From assembly GCF_003590945.1 (NCBI RefSeq), contig NZ_QYUK01000011.1, positions 1,392,001-1,456,000 of the forward strand: a stretch of 64,000 nt of DNA, written 5' to 3'. The stretch's first letter is position 1; each line of letters starts with the position of its first letter. The DNA comes from Oleomonas cavernae. GTDB taxonomy: Bacteria > Pseudomonadota > Alphaproteobacteria > Zavarziniales > Zavarziniaceae. The notes below the pieces were generated by a model, which saw nothing but the letters and a program-made list of their open reading frames with translations, made no database searches and had not been told where the DNA came from. The translations under genes and the position numbers were made by a program. Shown here piece by piece: positions 26,171 to 38,423 of this stretch.

Positions 26171-26243
26171 ACACGGGCTCCCTTGATCCGGAGGACCGCG
26201 CCCGCCCGACGGCCTGCGCGCTGGTTGTCTTCGGATTCGCTCT

Positions 26244-26265
26244 GCTGTGGTCAGAATACCACAGC
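26244..26265 (-). promoter_or_regulatory. Intercistronic hairpin between ntrC and ntrY
   Basis: Perfect 8-bp arms GCTGTGGT (26244-26251) and ACCACAGC (26258-26265) with a 6-base loop lie 14 bp past the ntrC stop and 73 bp before the ntrY start. There is no T-run on the minus strand. It could be a 3' end or stability element for ntrBC mRNA, or a regulator site for ntrYX. Confidence 0.4.
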
Positions 26266-26279
26266 GTGTCGCGATTGCA

Positions 26280-27749
<1,470 letters not shown>

Positions 27750-27764
27750 CGATGGTACTCGCAA

Positions 27765-28882
27765 TTACTCGGAAGCGACGGGCAGCAGCACACGGAACAC
27801 GGTGCGTCGCGGCTCGGATTCGCACTCGACCATGCCGCCATGGTCGCCAATGATCTTCGCGACCAGGGCCAGGCCTAGGCCGGTGCCGCTGGATTTGGTG
27901 GTCACGAAGGGCTCGAACAGATGCGGCTTGAGGTCGGGGGGACGCCCTCGCCATTGTCGCGCACGGTCACTTCCAGGGGCAGCCGCAGGCGCCGCCTGGT
28001 GCCCGGCACGGCCATGCGCACGCCGTGGCGATAGGCGGTGCTGAGCGAAATCTCGCCGCCCTTGGCCGGGGCCGCCTCGGCGGCGTTCTTGACCAGGTTC
28101 AGGAAGACCTGGATCAACTGGTCGCGGTCGCCCGGCACCGAAGGCAGCGACGGGTCGTAGCTTTCGTTGAAGCGCAGGCCCTTGGCGAAGCCGGCCAGCG
28201 CGATCTTCTTAACGTGTTCCAGCACCTGGTGGATGTTCACCGGCTCGTGGGACAGGGGGCGGCCCTCGTTGAAGGCCTCCATGCGGTCGACCAGGCCGCA
28301 GATGCGATCGGTCTCGTCACAGATCAGGCGGGTCAGCTCGCGGTCGGACTCGGCCGCGTTCTGTTCCAGCAACTGCGCGGCACCGCGAATGCCCGACAAT
28401 GGATTCTTGATTTCGTGGGCCAGGATCGCCGCCATGCCGGTGACCGAGCGCGCGGCGCCGCGGTGGGTCAACTGGCGATCGATGCGCTGGGCGATGGCGC
28501 GTTCCTGCAGCGACACCAGCATCAGGCCCGATTGGTCGGCCAGCGGCGTCACCTGCATGTCGACCGGGCGGTGGCCGATCTTGGGCGAGCCGAAATCGAC
28601 CTCGTATTCGAACACCGAAATGCCGCCCTGGCGCACCTGCTCGACCACCGCCAGCAAGGGATGGGCGAAAGGCGTTACCTGGTCGAGGCGAAGCCTGGTC
28701 AAGACCGTGGCACCGGTGGCAAAAAACGCCTCCGCCGCGGCATTGGCGTAACGGATCATGCCCTCGCTGTCGATCAGCAGGACCGCCTTGCCCAGGGCAT
28801 TGAGCACGACTTCGAGATCGATGGCGGGGACGGCGGCGCGGCCCTTGCCGGAAACGGCCGGGGCAGCCGATGATTTTGCCAT
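27765..28882 (-). CDS. ntrB: Nitrogen sensor kinase NtrB (one apparent frameshift)
   Basis: About 372 residues after restoring one base. A PAS domain ([20 protein letters not shown]) is followed by H-box [21 protein letters not shown]-box LVKNAAEAA and G-box DNGEGVPP. The frame breaks in the G6 run at 27936-27941 (C6 in the coding strand). The other frame resumes with [20 protein letters not shown] and ends LLPVASE at 27765. One extra C restores the normal kinase. NtrB is a soluble kinase/phosphatase of NtrC controlled by PII. Its ATG shares one base with the dusB stop (TAATG), the classical dusB-ntrB-ntrC operon. Confidence 0.9.
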
Positions 28883-29886
28883 TACGCGGCCTTTCGATCG
28901 AGGAAGGGCGCGTAGAACGCGTTGATATGGGCCTTCACGGCGGCCGGCTCCTCGATGCGGTTGATTTCGGCGCGGAACGCCGCAGAGCCGGGCAGGCCCG
29001 ATGAATACCAGGCGACATGCTTGCGCGCCATGCGCATGCCGGTCACGTCGCCATAGTGTTCGAGCATGGCGTCGTAATGTTCGAGCAACAGGGCCAGTTG
29101 CACCTCGATCGGGGGATCGGGCAGGCGCTCGCCGGTCTTCAGGAAGTGGATCACCTGGTTGATGAACCAGGGCTTGCCATAGGCGCCGCGCCCGACCATG
29201 ACGCCATCGGCGGTCGACTCGGTCAGGATCTGCCGGGCTTCCTCCAGCGTCGTCACGTCGCCATTGGCGATCACCGGGATCTTCACCGCGGCCTTTACCG
29301 CGGCAATGAAATTCCAGTCGGCCCGGCCGTTGTAGAGCTGGCAGCGGGTGCGGCCGTGGACCGTGACCATCTTGATCCCGCAATCCTCGGCGATGCGGGC
29401 GAGTTCCGGCGCGTTGCGGCTGTCGTGATCCCAGCCGGTGCGCATCTTCAGGGTCACCGGCAGGCTGACCGCCTTCACCGTCGCCTCGATCAGGCTGCGG
29501 GCGTGGGCAAGGTCGCGCATCAGGGCGGAACCGGCGTGGCCGTTCACCGCCACCTTCTTCACCGGGCAGCCCATGTTGATATCGATGATGGCGGCCCCCC
29601 GATCGGCGTTCAGCTTCGCCGCCTCGGACATGGAACCGGCCTCGCAGCCGGCAAGCTGCACCGCCATGGGAAATTCCTCGGCGCAGTTGCTGGCCATTTT
29701 CAGCGATTGGCGGGACTGGCGGATCATCGCTTCCGATGCGATCATCTCGGACACGACGAGGCCCGCGCCCAACCGCTTCACGAGGCGGCGGAACGGCATG
29801 TCGGTGACGCCCGACATCGGTGCCAGGATCACGGGATCCGCAATCTGCACGGGTCCGATAGCGATAGGGGCAATCGCGCTGGTCAT
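28882..29886 (-). CDS. dusB: tRNA-dihydrouridine synthase DusB
   Basis: 334 residues, formerly NifR3. FMN-dependent TIM barrel with [29 protein letters not shown] (catalytic Cys), [21 protein letters not shown] and the FMN phosphate-binding [10 protein letters not shown]. It reduces uridine in the D-loop of tRNA. It is the first gene of the ntrBC operon, overlapping ntrB by one base, and is divergent from ispDF across a 156-bp spacer that must contain both promoters. Confidence 0.95.
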   Translation of the reverse strand: MTSAIAPIAIGPVQIADPVILAPMSGVTDMPFRRLVKRLGAGLVVSEMIASEAMIRQSRQSLKMASNCAEEFPMAVQLAGCEAGSMSEAAKLNADRGAAIIDINMGCPVKKVAVNGHAGSALMRDLAHARSLIEATVKAVSLPVTLKMRTGWDHDSRNAPELARIAEDCGIKMVTVHGRTRCQLYNGRADWNFIAAVKAAVKIPVIANGDVTTLEEARQILTESTADGVMVGRGAYGKPWFINQVIHFLKTGERLPDPPIEVQLALLLEHYDAMLEHYGDVTGMRMARKHVAWYSSGLPGSAAFRAEINRIEEPAAVKAHINAFYAPFLDRKAA

Positions 29887-30042
29887 TCTTTGGGCACTTT
29901 ACCGGGCTGCACTATAAACGTGCAATCTAGGCCCAACGCTTGTGCACCGCAATGCCCATCGCGTCGCAGGGGGCATGCCATTCGGCCCAGTGTGGCGAAG
30001 CAGCCACTAGGCCGCAATCGGGCGCCCGGCTAGTGTCCGGGC

Positions 30043-31218
30043 ATGAGCGAGTCACCCTCAATTGCCCGCGTCGCGGTCATCCTGGCAGCCGCCGGCAGCG
30101 GCAGCCGGGCGGGGCATGGCCTGCCCAAGCAATACCGCGCGCTGGCGGGCAAACCGCTGATCCGCTGGACGGTGGAGGCGCTGCGCCGCCACCCGCAAAT
30201 CGGCGATATCGTCGTGGTCGTCGACCCCGCCCTTGCAGCGGTGGCCGCCACCCTTCTCGACGGCACGGCCGCCGGACCTTTCGTGGCCGGCGGCAGCGAT
30301 CGCCAGGCCAGCGTGCTGGCCGGGCTCGAAAGCCTGGCGGCCCTGGCAATACCGCCCGATCTGGTCCTGATTCATGATGCGGCCCGGCCCTCGACCAGCC
30401 CGGCAACCGTGGACGCGGTCATCGCCGCCCTGGAACGTGCCGATGGCGCCATCCCTGCCCTGCCCGTCGTCGACACGCTGAAGCAGGGCGGCGGGGGCAG
30501 GATCACCGGCACCGTGCCGCGCGAGGGGCTGTTCCGTGCCCAAACCCCCCAGGGCTTTCGCTTTCCCGCCATTCTCGAGGCCCATCGCCTTGCCGCGGGC
30601 CGGCTGCTGACCGACGACGCCGCGGTGGCCGAAGCCGCCGGGCTGACCGTCGCCCTGGTCGCCGGCGAGGAGGAGAACTTCAAGGTGACAAGCGCGCAGG
30701 ATCTGGTCCGGGCCGAACGTGCTTTATTGAACCGCCTGCCCGACATCCGCACCGGCCAGGGCTTCGATGTCCATGCCCTGGGCGCCGGCGACGGCGTGTG
30801 GCTGGGCGGCGTCAAGATCCCCGCCGATCTTTGCCTGATCGGCCATTCCGATGCCGATGTCGCCTTGCACGCACTTACCGATGCGCTGCTGGGTGCCATC
30901 GGCGCCGGCGACATCGGCCAGCATTTCCCGCCCTCCGATGCGCAATGGCGCGGTGTCGCGTCGTCCCGCTTTCTGGCCCATGCCGCAAGCCTCGTCGCCG
31001 CCAGGGGCGGTGCCATCGCCCATGTCGACCTGACGATCATCTGCGAGCGGCCCAAGGTCGGCCCGCATCGCGCCGCCATGGTCCAGCGCATCGCCGAGAT
31101 CCTGTCGATTGGGCCCGAGCGCGTCAGCGTGAAAGCGACCACCACCGAACGCCTCGGCTTCACCGGCCGCGGCGAGGGTATCGCCGCCCAGGCCATCGCA
31201 ACCGTGAGATTGCCCTGA
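30043..31218 (+). CDS. ispDF: Bifunctional IspD/IspF (MEP isoprenoid pathway)
   Basis: 391 residues. Residues 1 to about 228 are IspD (CDP-ME synthesis), with [20 protein letters not shown] and [17 protein letters not shown]. Residues about 235-391 are IspF (MEcPP synthase), with [20 protein letters not shown], the zinc-binding [18 protein letters not shown] and [12 protein letters not shown]. The fusion joins non-consecutive steps of the MEP pathway and is typical of alphaproteobacteria. The stop overlaps the pgpA start by one base (TGATG). Confidence 0.96.
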   Translation: MSESPSIARVAVILAAAGSGSRAGHGLPKQYRALAGKPLIRWTVEALRRHPQIGDIVVVVDPALAAVAATLLDGTAAGPFVAGGSDRQASVLAGLESLAALAIPPDLVLIHDAARPSTSPATVDAVIAALERADGAIPALPVVDTLKQGGGGRITGTVPREGLFRAQTPQGFRFPAILEAHRLAAGRLLTDDAAVAEAAGLTVALVAGEEENFKVTSAQDLVRAERALLNRLPDIRTGQGFDVHALGAGDGVWLGGVKIPADLCLIGHSDADVALHALTDALLGAIGAGDIGQHFPPSDAQWRGVASSRFLAHAASLVAARGGAIAHVDLTIICERPKVGPHRAAMVQRIAEILSIGPERVSVKATTTERLGFTGRGEGIAAQAIATVRLP

Positions 31219-31679
31219 TGCTTCCTCTCTGGCACCCGGCCCGGATCATCTCGACCGGTGTCTACGTCGGCCATCTGCCCGGCCCGGCCGGCACCTGGGG
31301 CTCGGCCGCGGCGCTGGTCCCGGCCTGGTTCATCCGCGACGCCGGCGGCCCCTGGGCCTTGGCGGCGGCGGCGGTGCTGATCACCCTGATCGGCATCTGG
31401 GCCTCGGGCCTCTATGCCGGCGCCATGGACATGAAGGATCCCGGCAGCGTGGTGGTCGACGAATTCGCCGGCCAGTGGTTCACCCTGATCGTGGTGCCCA
31501 ACGAGCTGGCATGGTTCGCCGTCGCCTTCGCCCTGTTCCGCCTGCTCGACATCACCAAGCCCTGGCCGGCAAACTGGGCCGACCGCACCCTGCCCGGCGG
31601 CTTCGGCATCGTCATCGACGATGTCATCGCCGGCCTGATGGGGCTGGTTTTCATGGGGGCCTTGATCGAACTATGGTGA
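31218..31679 (+). CDS. pgpA: Phosphatidylglycerophosphatase A
   Basis: 153 residues. The N-terminal motif [19 protein letters not shown] and the acidic motif [12 protein letters not shown] carry the family's conserved residues, and the hydrophobic segments fit an inner-membrane enzyme that dephosphorylates phosphatidylglycerophosphate. The ATG at 31218 overlaps the ispDF stop. It ends 7 bases inside the following CinA-type gene. The three form a tight operon. Confidence 0.9.
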   Translation: MLPLWHPARIISTGVYVGHLPGPAGTWGSAAALVPAWFIRDAGGPWALAAAAVLITLIGIWASGLYAGAMDMKDPGSVVVDEFAGQWFTLIVVPNELAWFAVAFALFRLLDITKPWPANWADRTLPGGFGIVIDDVIAGLMGLVFMGALIELW

Positions 31680-32191
31680 CCACCCTGTTCCCCGCCGCCC
31701 TGGAGACCCGCGCCGCCGCCCTGATCGCGGCTGCCGCCGCCAAGGGCTGGCTGATCGCCACGGCCGAAAGCTGCACCGGCGGCCTGATCGCCGGCCTGCT
31801 GACCGAAATCGCCGGCTCCAGCATCGCGGTGGATCGGGGCTTCGTGACCTATTCCAACGAGGCCAAGATGGAGATGCTGGGCGTGCCGGCCGCGCTGCTG
31901 GACGCCTATGGCGCCGTCTCGGAACCGGTCGCCCGTGCCATGGCCGAAGGCGCCTTGGCCCGCAGCCGCGCCCATGTAACCGTTTCAGTCACCGGCATCG
32001 CCGGCCCCGGCGGCGGCAGCGACGCCAAGCCGGTCGGCCTCGTCCATTTCGCCTGCGCCCGCCGCGACGCGCCCACTGTCCACATCGAACGCCGCTTCGG
32101 CGACATCGGCCGCTCGCCCGTGCGGATGGCGACGATCGACCAGGCAATGCAACTGCTCGAACTCGCAGTCGCCCAGCCAATGACGGCCTGA
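31673..32191 (+). CDS. CinA C-terminal-type nicotinamide-nucleotide amidase
   Basis: 172 residues, the stand-alone CinA C-terminal domain (PncC type), which deamidates NMN in pyridine-nucleotide recycling. Motifs: [20 protein letters not shown] (Ser/Lys-type active site region), [16 protein letters not shown] and [17 protein letters not shown]. There is no N-terminal molybdopterin-like domain. It overlaps the pgpA stop by 7 bases and ends 13 bp before a palindromic repeat shared with the convergent macro-domain gene. Confidence 0.88.
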   Translation: MVTTLFPAALETRAAALIAAAAAKGWLIATAESCTGGLIAGLLTEIAGSSIAVDRGFVTYSNEAKMEMLGVPAALLDAYGAVSEPVARAMAEGALARSRAHVTVSVTGIAGPGGGSDAKPVGLVHFACARRDAPTVHIERRFGDIGRSPVRMATIDQAMQLLELAVAQPMTA

Positions 32192-32204
32192 CGCCTCCAC
32201 CGTC

Positions 32205-32301
32205 GTCATTCCGGCGAAGGCCGGAATCCATCGCTGTCCAGTGCCAGATCCTCGGCACTACGCGCGACCCCAGCATGGATCCCGGCCTCCGCCGGGATGA
32301 C
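32205..32301. repeat. Composite palindromic repeat, family A copy 1
   Basis: Begins GTCATTCCGGCGAAGGCCGG and ends with the inverted counterpart ATGGATCCCGGCC...GGGATGAC. The unit is itself palindromic. It lies between the convergent cinA-type and macro-domain genes. Further copies are at 35659-35736 and 45409-45522. A REP/BIME-like role at transcript ends is likely. Confidence 0.85.
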
Positions 32302-32318
32302 GGCGGTGAAACTTCGTT

Positions 32319-32837
32319 TCAAGCCGGCAGCCGGGTTGAATAGGCTTGAAAAATCTCGTCTGAGAAGGCGACGAAAGTCACCTTCTCGGGCAGGTCATTC
32401 ACCGAGAGGAATTTCAGCGTCTCCGCCATTGCAATCTCGGTTGCCTGTTCGATGGGGTAGCGATAGATGCCGCAACTGATCGCCGGGAAGGCGATGGTGC
32501 GCAGGCCGTGCTCGGCCGCAAGGCGGAAACTGTTGGCGTAGCAGGCGGCAAGCAGGGCCGGCTCGCCGTGATTACCGCCGTTCCACACCGGGCCTACGGT
32601 ATGGATGACGTGCTTGACTTGCAGCTTGTGCCCGCCGGTGATCTTGGCCTGACCTGTCTTGCAGCCGTTGAGCATCCGGCATTCCAACGCCAGCCCCGGC
32701 CCGGCAGCCCGATGGATCGCACCATCCACACCGCCGCCGCCCAGCAGCGACGAATTGGCCGCGTTCACGATCGCATCGACAACAAGCTTGGTGATATCCC
32801 CTCGCCGCAATTCGATACGGTCGGCGACGGACATCAT
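32319..32837 (-). CDS. Macro-domain O-acetyl-ADP-ribose deacetylase-like protein
   Basis: 172 residues with the macro-domain signature VDAIVNAANSSLLGGGGVDG, then AIHRAAGPGL and the phosphate-loop region FPAISCGIYRYPIEQATEIA. This places it with YmdB/MacroD-type hydrolases that remove acetyl or ADP-ribose groups from ADP-ribosylated substrates. The ATG at 32837 overlaps the ratA stop (TGATG); a second ATG follows at 32834. Being last in the pdh-lip-ratA run is unusual and may indicate co-translation with RatA only. Confidence 0.9.
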   Translation of the reverse strand: MMSVADRIELRRGDITKLVVDAIVNAANSSLLGGGGVDGAIHRAAGPGLALECRMLNGCKTGQAKITGGHKLQVKHVIHTVGPVWNGGNHGEPALLAACYANSFRLAAEHGLRTIAFPAISCGIYRYPIEQATEIAMAETLKFLSVNDLPEKVTFVAFSDEIFQAYSTRLPA

Positions 32838-33292
32838 CACGCCGCCGCGCTCGGCTCGCCGTACAGGGCGTGGGCGCGGGTCTCGAAGGCGGAGACCATG
32901 CGGCGGGCGGCGTCTTCGAAGACGCCGCCGATCATCTGGGTGTAGACCTTGTTGCGGAATTCGAAATCGACCAGGAAGTCGATCACGCAGCCGGCGCTGC
33001 CGTCGGGCATCGGCATGAAGCGCCAATGGTTCTTCAGGTAGGCGAAGGGCCCTTCGGTGAAGGTCACGTCGATATCGTAGGGCGGCTTCAAGGTGACGGC
33101 CGAGGTGAAGCGTTCGCGGAAGGCCTTATAGCCGATGATCAGGTCGGCGATGATCAGGCTCTGCGAGCGCGCACGGATGCGCGAGCCCACGCACCACGGC
33201 AGGAACTCGGGATATTGGGCGATGTCGGCAACTAGGTCGTAGAGCTGCCCCGGACTGTAGGGCAGCGTCTTGACTTCAGCGTAGCGTGGCAT
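32837..33292 (-). CDS. ratA: RatA/Coq10-family START-domain protein
   Basis: 151 residues of the polyketide-cyclase/START fold: [20 protein letters not shown] at the start, PWCVGSRI and FKNHWRF-like strands, then [20 protein letters not shown] and the C-terminal helix. The family includes E. coli RatA and Coq10, which binds ubiquinone and supports respiration. In alphaproteobacteria it follows lipA, as here, where a Coq10-like role is favoured over a toxin role. The start overlaps the lipA 3' end by 17 bases. Confidence 0.85.
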   Translation of the reverse strand: MPRYAEVKTLPYSPGQLYDLVADIAQYPEFLPWCVGSRIRARSQSLIIADLIIGYKAFRERFTSAVTLKPPYDIDVTFTEGPFAYLKNHWRFMPMPDGSAGCVIDFLVDFEFRNKVYTQMIGGVFEDAARRMVSAFETRAHALYGEPSAAA

Positions 33293-34232
33293 GGGCGGCG
33301 AGCTGCGCCTCCCGGGCGGCTTTCAGGCGGGCGAAATCCTCGCCCGCGTGGTGCGACGAGCGGGTCAGCGGCGAGGCCGAGACCATCAGGAAGCCCTTGG
33401 CCCGGGCCATGATCGCATAGTCGGCGAATTCCGCCGGGGTCACGAAGCGATCGACCGGGGCATGCTTGGGCGTCGGCTGCAGGTACTGGCCGATGGTGAT
33501 GAAGTCGACCTCGGCCGAGCGCAGGTCGTCCATCACCTGGTAGACTTCCGCCTTGGTCTCGCCCAGGCCGACCATGATGCCGGATTTGGTGAACACCGTC
33601 GGGTCCAGTTCCTTGACCTGCTGCAGCAGGCGCAGGGAGTGGAAATAGCGCGCGCCCGGCCGGATCGTGGGGTAGAGCCGCGGCACGGTTTCCATGTTGT
33701 GGTTGTAGACGTCGGGCCGGGCCGCCACCACCGCCTCCACCGCGCCATCCTTGCGCAGGAAGTCGGGAGTGAGAATCTCGATCGAGGTTCGCGGCGCCGT
33801 CTCGCGCAGGCGCGCGATCACCTTCACGAACTGGCTGGCGCCACCGTCGGCCAGGTCGTCCCGGTCGACGGAGGTGATGACCACATGCTCCAGGCCCATC
33901 TCGCCGACCGCGACCGCGACATGGTCGGGCTCGTCGGGATCGGGATGCATCGGCATGCCGGTCTTGATGTTGCAGAAGGCGCAGGCCCTGGTGCAGGTGT
34001 CGCCCAGGATCATCACCGTGGCGTGCTTCTTCTTCCAGCACTCCCCGATGTTTGGGCAGGCCGCCTCCTCGCACACCGTGTTCAGCTTCAGCCGGCGCAT
34101 CATGGCGCGGGTCTCGGCATATTCGGGGCTGGTCGGCGCCTTCACCCGCAGCCAGTCGGGCTTGGGCTTGCGTGTCGGCGCGGCCACCTGGGTGGGGGTG
34201 GCGGTGCCCGCGGGGAGATCGGTCATCGTCAT
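33276..34232 (-). CDS. lipA: Lipoyl synthase LipA
   Basis: 318 residues, radical-SAM enzyme that inserts sulfur into octanoyl groups. The auxiliary cluster motif is [12 protein letters not shown], and the radical-SAM motif is [24 protein letters not shown] and [10 protein letters not shown] follow. It acts on the lipoyl domains of the pyruvate dehydrogenase subunits encoded just upstream. Its start is 3 bp after the lpd stop, so it belongs to the same operon. Confidence 0.97.
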   Translation of the reverse strand: MTMTDLPAGTATPTQVAAPTRKPKPDWLRVKAPTSPEYAETRAMMRRLKLNTVCEEAACPNIGECWKKKHATVMILGDTCTRACAFCNIKTGMPMHPDPDEPDHVAVAVGEMGLEHVVITSVDRDDLADGGASQFVKVIARLRETAPRTSIEILTPDFLRKDGAVEAVVAARPDVYNHNMETVPRLYPTIRPGARYFHSLRLLQQVKELDPTVFTKSGIMVGLGETKAEVYQVMDDLRSAEVDFITIGQYLQPTPKHAPVDRFVTPAEFADYAIMARAKGFLMVSASPLTRSSHHAGEDFARLKAAREAQLAAHATLR

Positions 34233-34235
34233 GGC

Positions 34236-35633
34236 CTAGATGTGAATGGCCCGGCCGTAAGCGTCAAGCACTGCCTCGTGCATCATTTCCGACAGGGTGG
34301 GATGCGGAAACACCGTGTGCATCAATTCTTCCTCGGTGGTTTCCAGCCCCATGGCGACCACAAAGCCTTGAATCAACTCGGTAACTTCGGCCCCGACCAT
34401 GTGTGCGCCCAGCAGTTGCCCGGTCTTGGCGTCGAATATGGTCTTCACCAACCCCTGGTCCTCGCCCAGCGCAATCGCCTTGCCGTTGCCGGTGAAGGGG
34501 AAGCGGCCGACCTTGACCGCGTAACCGGCTTCTTTGGCCTTCTTCTCCGTGAGGCCCACCGAGGCGATCTGCGGGTGGCAATAGGTGCAGCCGGGAATCT
34601 GCTCCTTCTTCATCGGGTGCGGGTTGAGGCCGGCGATGGCCTCGACGCAGATTACGCCCTCGTGCTCGGCCTTGTGGGCCAGCATGGGCGGGCCGGCGAC
34701 GTCGCCGATGGCATACAGACCGGGCACATTGGTGCGGCCGAAACCGTCGATCTTGATGCAGCCCTTCTCGGTCGCGACGCCCAAGGCCTCGAGCCCCAGG
34801 TTCTCGATATTGCCGACGACGCCGACGGCGGAGATCACCCGGTCGACGGTGATTTCGCTCTTGCCGCCCTTGGCATCCTCGATCGTGGCGGTGACGGTGT
34901 CGGCACCCTTCTTGAGGCCCAAGACCTTGGCGCCGGTCAGCACCTTCATGCCCTGCCTCTCGAAGCGCTTGCGGGCATGGGCGGCGATTTCCTCGTCCTC
35001 CACGGGCAGGATCTGCGGCAGGACTTCGACCACCGTCACTTCCGCCCCCATGGTGCGGTAGAAGCTGGCGAATTCGATGCCGATGGCACCCGACCCCACG
35101 ACCAGCAGCGACTTCGGCATGGCCTCGGGCACCATGGCCTCGAAATAGATCCAGACCAGCTTGCCGTCGCCCTCCAGGCCGGGCAGGTTGCGCGGGCGTG
35201 CGCCGGTCGCCACGATCAGGTGCTTGGCAGCGTAGTCGCCGACCGGCTTGCCATCCTTGGTGACGGAAACGCTGGTCGCGGCGGTCAGCTTGGCCTCGCC
35301 GTCGATCACCGTGATCTTGTTCTTCTTCATCAGGAAGGTGACGCCGCTGTTGAGCCGCTTGGCGACCCCGCGGGAGCGTTCGACGACCTTCTTGATGTCG
35401 AAGGAGACCTTCTCGGCCGACAGGCCGTAGTCGCCGGGATGGTTCATGTAATGAAACACCTCGGCCGAACGCAGCAGGGCCTTGGTCGGGATGCAGCCCC
35501 AATTGAGGCAGATGCCGCCCAGGTGCTTGCGCTCCACCACCGCGGTCTTGAGGCCCAGTTGCGCGGCGCGGATCGCCGCGACATAGCCGCCCGGCCCGCC
35601 GCCGACGACGATGACGTCGAATGTCTCAGCCAT
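34236..35633 (-). CDS. lpdA: Dihydrolipoyl dehydrogenase (E3)
   Basis: 465 residues. FAD-binding GGGPGGYVAAIRAAQLGLKT, redox disulfide GGICLNWGCIPTKAL, NAD-binding VVGSGAIGIEFASFY and the C-terminal interface HAHPTLSE-like stretch (VFPHPTLSEMMHEAVLD) with catalytic His. It reoxidises dihydrolipoamide in pyruvate dehydrogenase. A family-A palindromic repeat in the 113-bp gap separates it from pdhC, which may tune its level relative to E1/E2. Confidence 0.96.
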   Translation of the reverse strand: MAETFDVIVVGGGPGGYVAAIRAAQLGLKTAVVERKHLGGICLNWGCIPTKALLRSAEVFHYMNHPGDYGLSAEKVSFDIKKVVERSRGVAKRLNSGVTFLMKKNKITVIDGEAKLTAATSVSVTKDGKPVGDYAAKHLIVATGARPRNLPGLEGDGKLVWIYFEAMVPEAMPKSLLVVGSGAIGIEFASFYRTMGAEVTVVEVLPQILPVEDEEIAAHARKRFERQGMKVLTGAKVLGLKKGADTVTATIEDAKGGKSEITVDRVISAVGVVGNIENLGLEALGVATEKGCIKIDGFGRTNVPGLYAIGDVAGPPMLAHKAEHEGVICVEAIAGLNPHPMKKEQIPGCTYCHPQIASVGLTEKKAKEAGYAVKVGRFPFTGNGKAIALGEDQGLVKTIFDAKTGQLLGAHMVGAEVTELIQGFVVAMGLETTEEELMHTVFPHPTLSEMMHEAVLDAYGRAIHI

Positions 35634-35658
35634 CTCTCAGTCCTTCTCTATCTCGGGC

Positions 35659-35736
35659 GTCATCCCGGCGAAGGCCGGGATCCATCGTCGTCCAACGCGC
35701 GACGGCCCAATGGATTCCGGCCTTCGCCGGAATGAC
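35659..35736. repeat. Composite palindromic repeat, family A copy 2
   Basis: GTCATCCCGGCGAAGGCCGG at the left, ATGGATTCCGGCCTTCGCCGG...ATGAC at the right, inverted relative to each other. It lies between pdhC and lpdA on the same transcript, where the RNA would form a long stem. Confidence 0.85.
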
Positions 35737-35746
35737 GGTTGAAGAA

Positions 35747-37023
35747 TCACAGCATCATGGTGATGGGGTCTTCGATCAGACCCTTGAAGGCGGCCAGCAG
35801 TTGCGAGCCCACGGCGCCGTCGACCACCCGGTGATCGCACGACAGGGTGACGGTCATCAGGGTGGCGATGGCCAGGGCCCCGTCCTTCACGATCGGCCGC
35901 TTCTCGCCCATGCCCACGGCCAGGATCGCGCCATGGGGCGGGTTCACCACGGCGGCAAATTCCTTGATCCCGAACATGCCGAGGTTGGAGATCGAGAAGG
36001 TGCCGCCCTGGTATTCCTGGGGTTTCAGCTTGCGCGTGCGCGCCCGCTCGGCCAGGTCCTTGGTCTCGGTCGCGATCGCCGCCAGGCCCTTGGCCTCGGC
36101 ATTGAAGACGATCGGCGTGATCAGGCCGCCATCGATGGCAACCGCCACCGCCACGTCGGCGTGGCGGTGGCGCAGGATCGCCTCGTCGGTCCAGCTCGCA
36201 TTGGCCGCCGGCACCTTCTTCAGGGCCAGGGCGCAGGCGCGGACGATGAAGTCGTTGACCGAGATCTTCACCGGCGACTTGGCGTTAAGGTTGGTGCGCA
36301 GGGCCAGCAAGGCGTCCAGCTCGCAGTCGATCGTCAGATAGAAATGCGGGATGGTCTGCTTGGCCTCGGACAGGCGCCGCGCCACGGTCTTGCGCATGCC
36401 GTCGTTGGGGACGACGTCGTAGGAGCCTTCGGGGAACGGCAAGGCGGCCGGGGCCGGCTTGGGGGCCGCCACGGGTGCCGGTGCCGCGGCAAGTGCCACC
36501 GCGGGCGCTGGGGCGCGCGGTGCCTTGGCCGCTGTCTCGACATCGGCCTTCACGATGCGGCCGTGCGGGCCGGAGCCCTTCACGGACGCCAAGTCGACGC
36601 CGGAATCCCTGGCGATCCGCCGGGCCAGCGGGCTGGCGAACACGCGCGTGCCTGTCGCCGGCGCCGGGCGGCCACGACCGGTGCTGCCGGTGCTGCAACG
36701 GGGGCCGCCGGTGCCGCTTCGGCCGCCTTGGGTGCCGGTGCCGCCTTGGCAGCCGGGGCGGTAACCGCCTTGGCGTCCTCGCCTTCCGCGGCGATCAGGG
36801 CGATGGGCGTATTCACCGCGACATTGTCAGTGCCTTCGGCCACCAGGATCTTGGCGAGGGTGCCTTCATCCACCGCCTCCACTTCCATGGTGGCTTTGTC
36901 GGTTTCGATCTCGGCGATGATGTCACCGGCTTTGACGGTGTCGCCTTCCTTGACCAGCCATTTGGCGAGCTTGCCCTCCGTCATGGTGGGCGAAAGCGCC
37001 GGCATCAGGATTTCGATGGCCAT
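35747..37023 (-). CDS. pdhC: Pyruvate dehydrogenase E2 (one apparent frameshift)
   Basis: About 425 residues after restoring one base. The N-terminal lipoyl domain (lysine in ETDKATMEV), Ala/Pro linker, peripheral-subunit-binding domain ([20 protein letters not shown]) and acyltransferase domain with the HxxxD active site (SCDHRVVDG) are all present. The frame changes near 36645-36665 (CGCCCGGCGCCGGCGACAGG on the coding strand) inside the linker, and one added base joins both halves. It transfers acetyl from lipoamide to CoA. The lipoyl domain is nearly identical to that at the start of PdhB. Confidence 0.9.
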
Positions 37024-37038
37024 TTGTCTGCTCCCCCG

Positions 37039-38403
37039 TCAGGCGCGGTAGAGGACGGCCTTGGCCGCCGCCACGATGTCGCCCGCATTGGGCAAGGCCA
37101 GTTTCTCGAGATTGGCGGCATAGGGCATGGGCACGTCTTTGCCCGCTACCCGCAGCACCGGGGCATCGAGATAGTCGAAGGCCTGTTCCATGATCAGGGC
37201 CGAGACCTCCGAACCGATACCGCAGGCGGCCCAGCCCTCTTCCACCGTCACCGCGCGATTGGTCTTCTGGACCGAGCGCACCACCGTCTCGATGTCGAGC
37301 GGGCGGACCGAGCGCAGGTCGATCACCTCGGCGTCGATCCCCTCGCCCGCCAGAATCTCGGCCGCGGCCAGGGCATGCATGACGCTGATCGAGAAGGCGA
37401 CCAGGGTTACATCCTTGCCCGGCCTGGCAATGCGCGCCTTGCCGATGGGCAGGACGTAATCGGCCGTCGGCACCTCGAAGCTCTTGCCATAGAGCATCTC
37501 GTTTTCCAGGAAGACGATCGGGTTGCGGTCGCGGATCGCGGCCTTCAGCAGGCCCTTGGCATCGGCGGCGCTATAGGGCACCACCACCTTCATGCCCGGG
37601 CAATGGGCGTACCAGGAGGCATAGCATTGGCTGTGCTGGGCGCCGACGCGCGACGCCGCGCCGTTGGGGCCGCGGAAGACGATCTGCGAGATCTGCTGGC
37701 CGCCCGACATATAAAGCGTCTTGGCGGCGGAATTGATGATGTGATCGATCGCTTGCATGGCGAAGTTGAAGGTCATGAATTCGACGATCGGCTTCAGCCC
37801 TGCGAAAGCCGCGCCTACCCCTAAGCCGGCAAAGCCGTATTCGGTGATCGGGGTATCGATCACGCGGGTGGCGCCGAATTCGTCGAGCAGGCCTTGGGTG
37901 ACCTTATAGGCACCCTGGTACTGCGCCACTTCCTCGCCCATCACGAAGACGTCGGGGTCGGCGCGCATTTCCTCCGCCATGGCATCGCGCAAGGCTTCGC
38001 GCACGGTCATGGTGACGGTGGGGCCGGCGGGCAGGTCGCCGGCCGGGTTGGCCTCGCCGCCCGTCGAGATCGGCGCCGCCGGGACCTTCGGGGCCTCCGC
38101 GGCCGGTGCGGCCACCGGTGCCGGCGCCGCCTTGGGGGCCGGTGCGGCCGAGGCATCCTCGCCTTCCGCGGCGACGATGGCGATGGCGGTGTTCACCGCC
38201 ACATTGTCGGTGCCCTCGGCGATCAGGATCTTGGCGATCTTGCCCTCGTCGACCGCCTCGACCTCCATGGTCGCCTTGTCGGTCTCGATCTCGGCGATGA
38301 CGTCGCCGGCCTTGATGGTGTCGCCTTCCTTCACCAGCCATTTGGCGAGCTTGCCCTCGGTCATGGTGGGCGAGAGCGCGGGCATCAGAATTTCTACGGC
38401 CAT
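37039..38403 (-). CDS. pdhB: Pyruvate dehydrogenase E1 beta with lipoyl domain
   Basis: 454 residues. An N-terminal lipoyl domain ([29 protein letters not shown]) and an Ala/Pro linker precede the transketolase-type E1 beta domain ([50 protein letters not shown]). The added lipoyl domain is characteristic of alphaproteobacterial PdhB. It pairs with PdhA to decarboxylate pyruvate. It lies 20 bp after pdhA and 15 bp before pdhC. Confidence 0.96.
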   Translation of the reverse strand: MAVEILMPALSPTMTEGKLAKWLVKEGDTIKAGDVIAEIETDKATMEVEAVDEGKIAKILIAEGTDNVAVNTAIAIVAAEGEDASAAPAPKAAPAPVAAPAAEAPKVPAAPISTGGEANPAGDLPAGPTVTMTVREALRDAMAEEMRADPDVFVMGEEVAQYQGAYKVTQGLLDEFGATRVIDTPITEYGFAGLGVGAAFAGLKPIVEFMTFNFAMQAIDHIINSAAKTLYMSGGQQISQIVFRGPNGAASRVGAQHSQCYASWYAHCPGMKVVVPYSAADAKGLLKAAIRDRNPIVFLENEMLYGKSFEVPTADYVLPIGKARIARPGKDVTLVAFSISVMHALAAAEILAGEGIDAEVIDLRSVRPLDIETVVRSVQKTNRAVTVEEGWAACGIGSEVSALIMEQAFDYLDAPVLRVAGKDVPMPYAANLEKLALPNAGDIVAAAKAVLYRA

Positions 38404-38423
38404 TTTCTTTTATCCTCGCCCGC

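Noticed and set aside
27765-28882. ntrB, pdhC and trpE as true pseudogenes
   Set aside because: Only one base is missing in each, both halves are fully conserved and the operon partners are intact.
32837-33292. RatA as toxin of a toxin-antitoxin module with the macro-domain gene
   Set aside because: Position after lipA and the Coq10-type START fold indicate a respiratory role. Macro-domain proteins of this type are enzymes, and no antitoxin features were seen.
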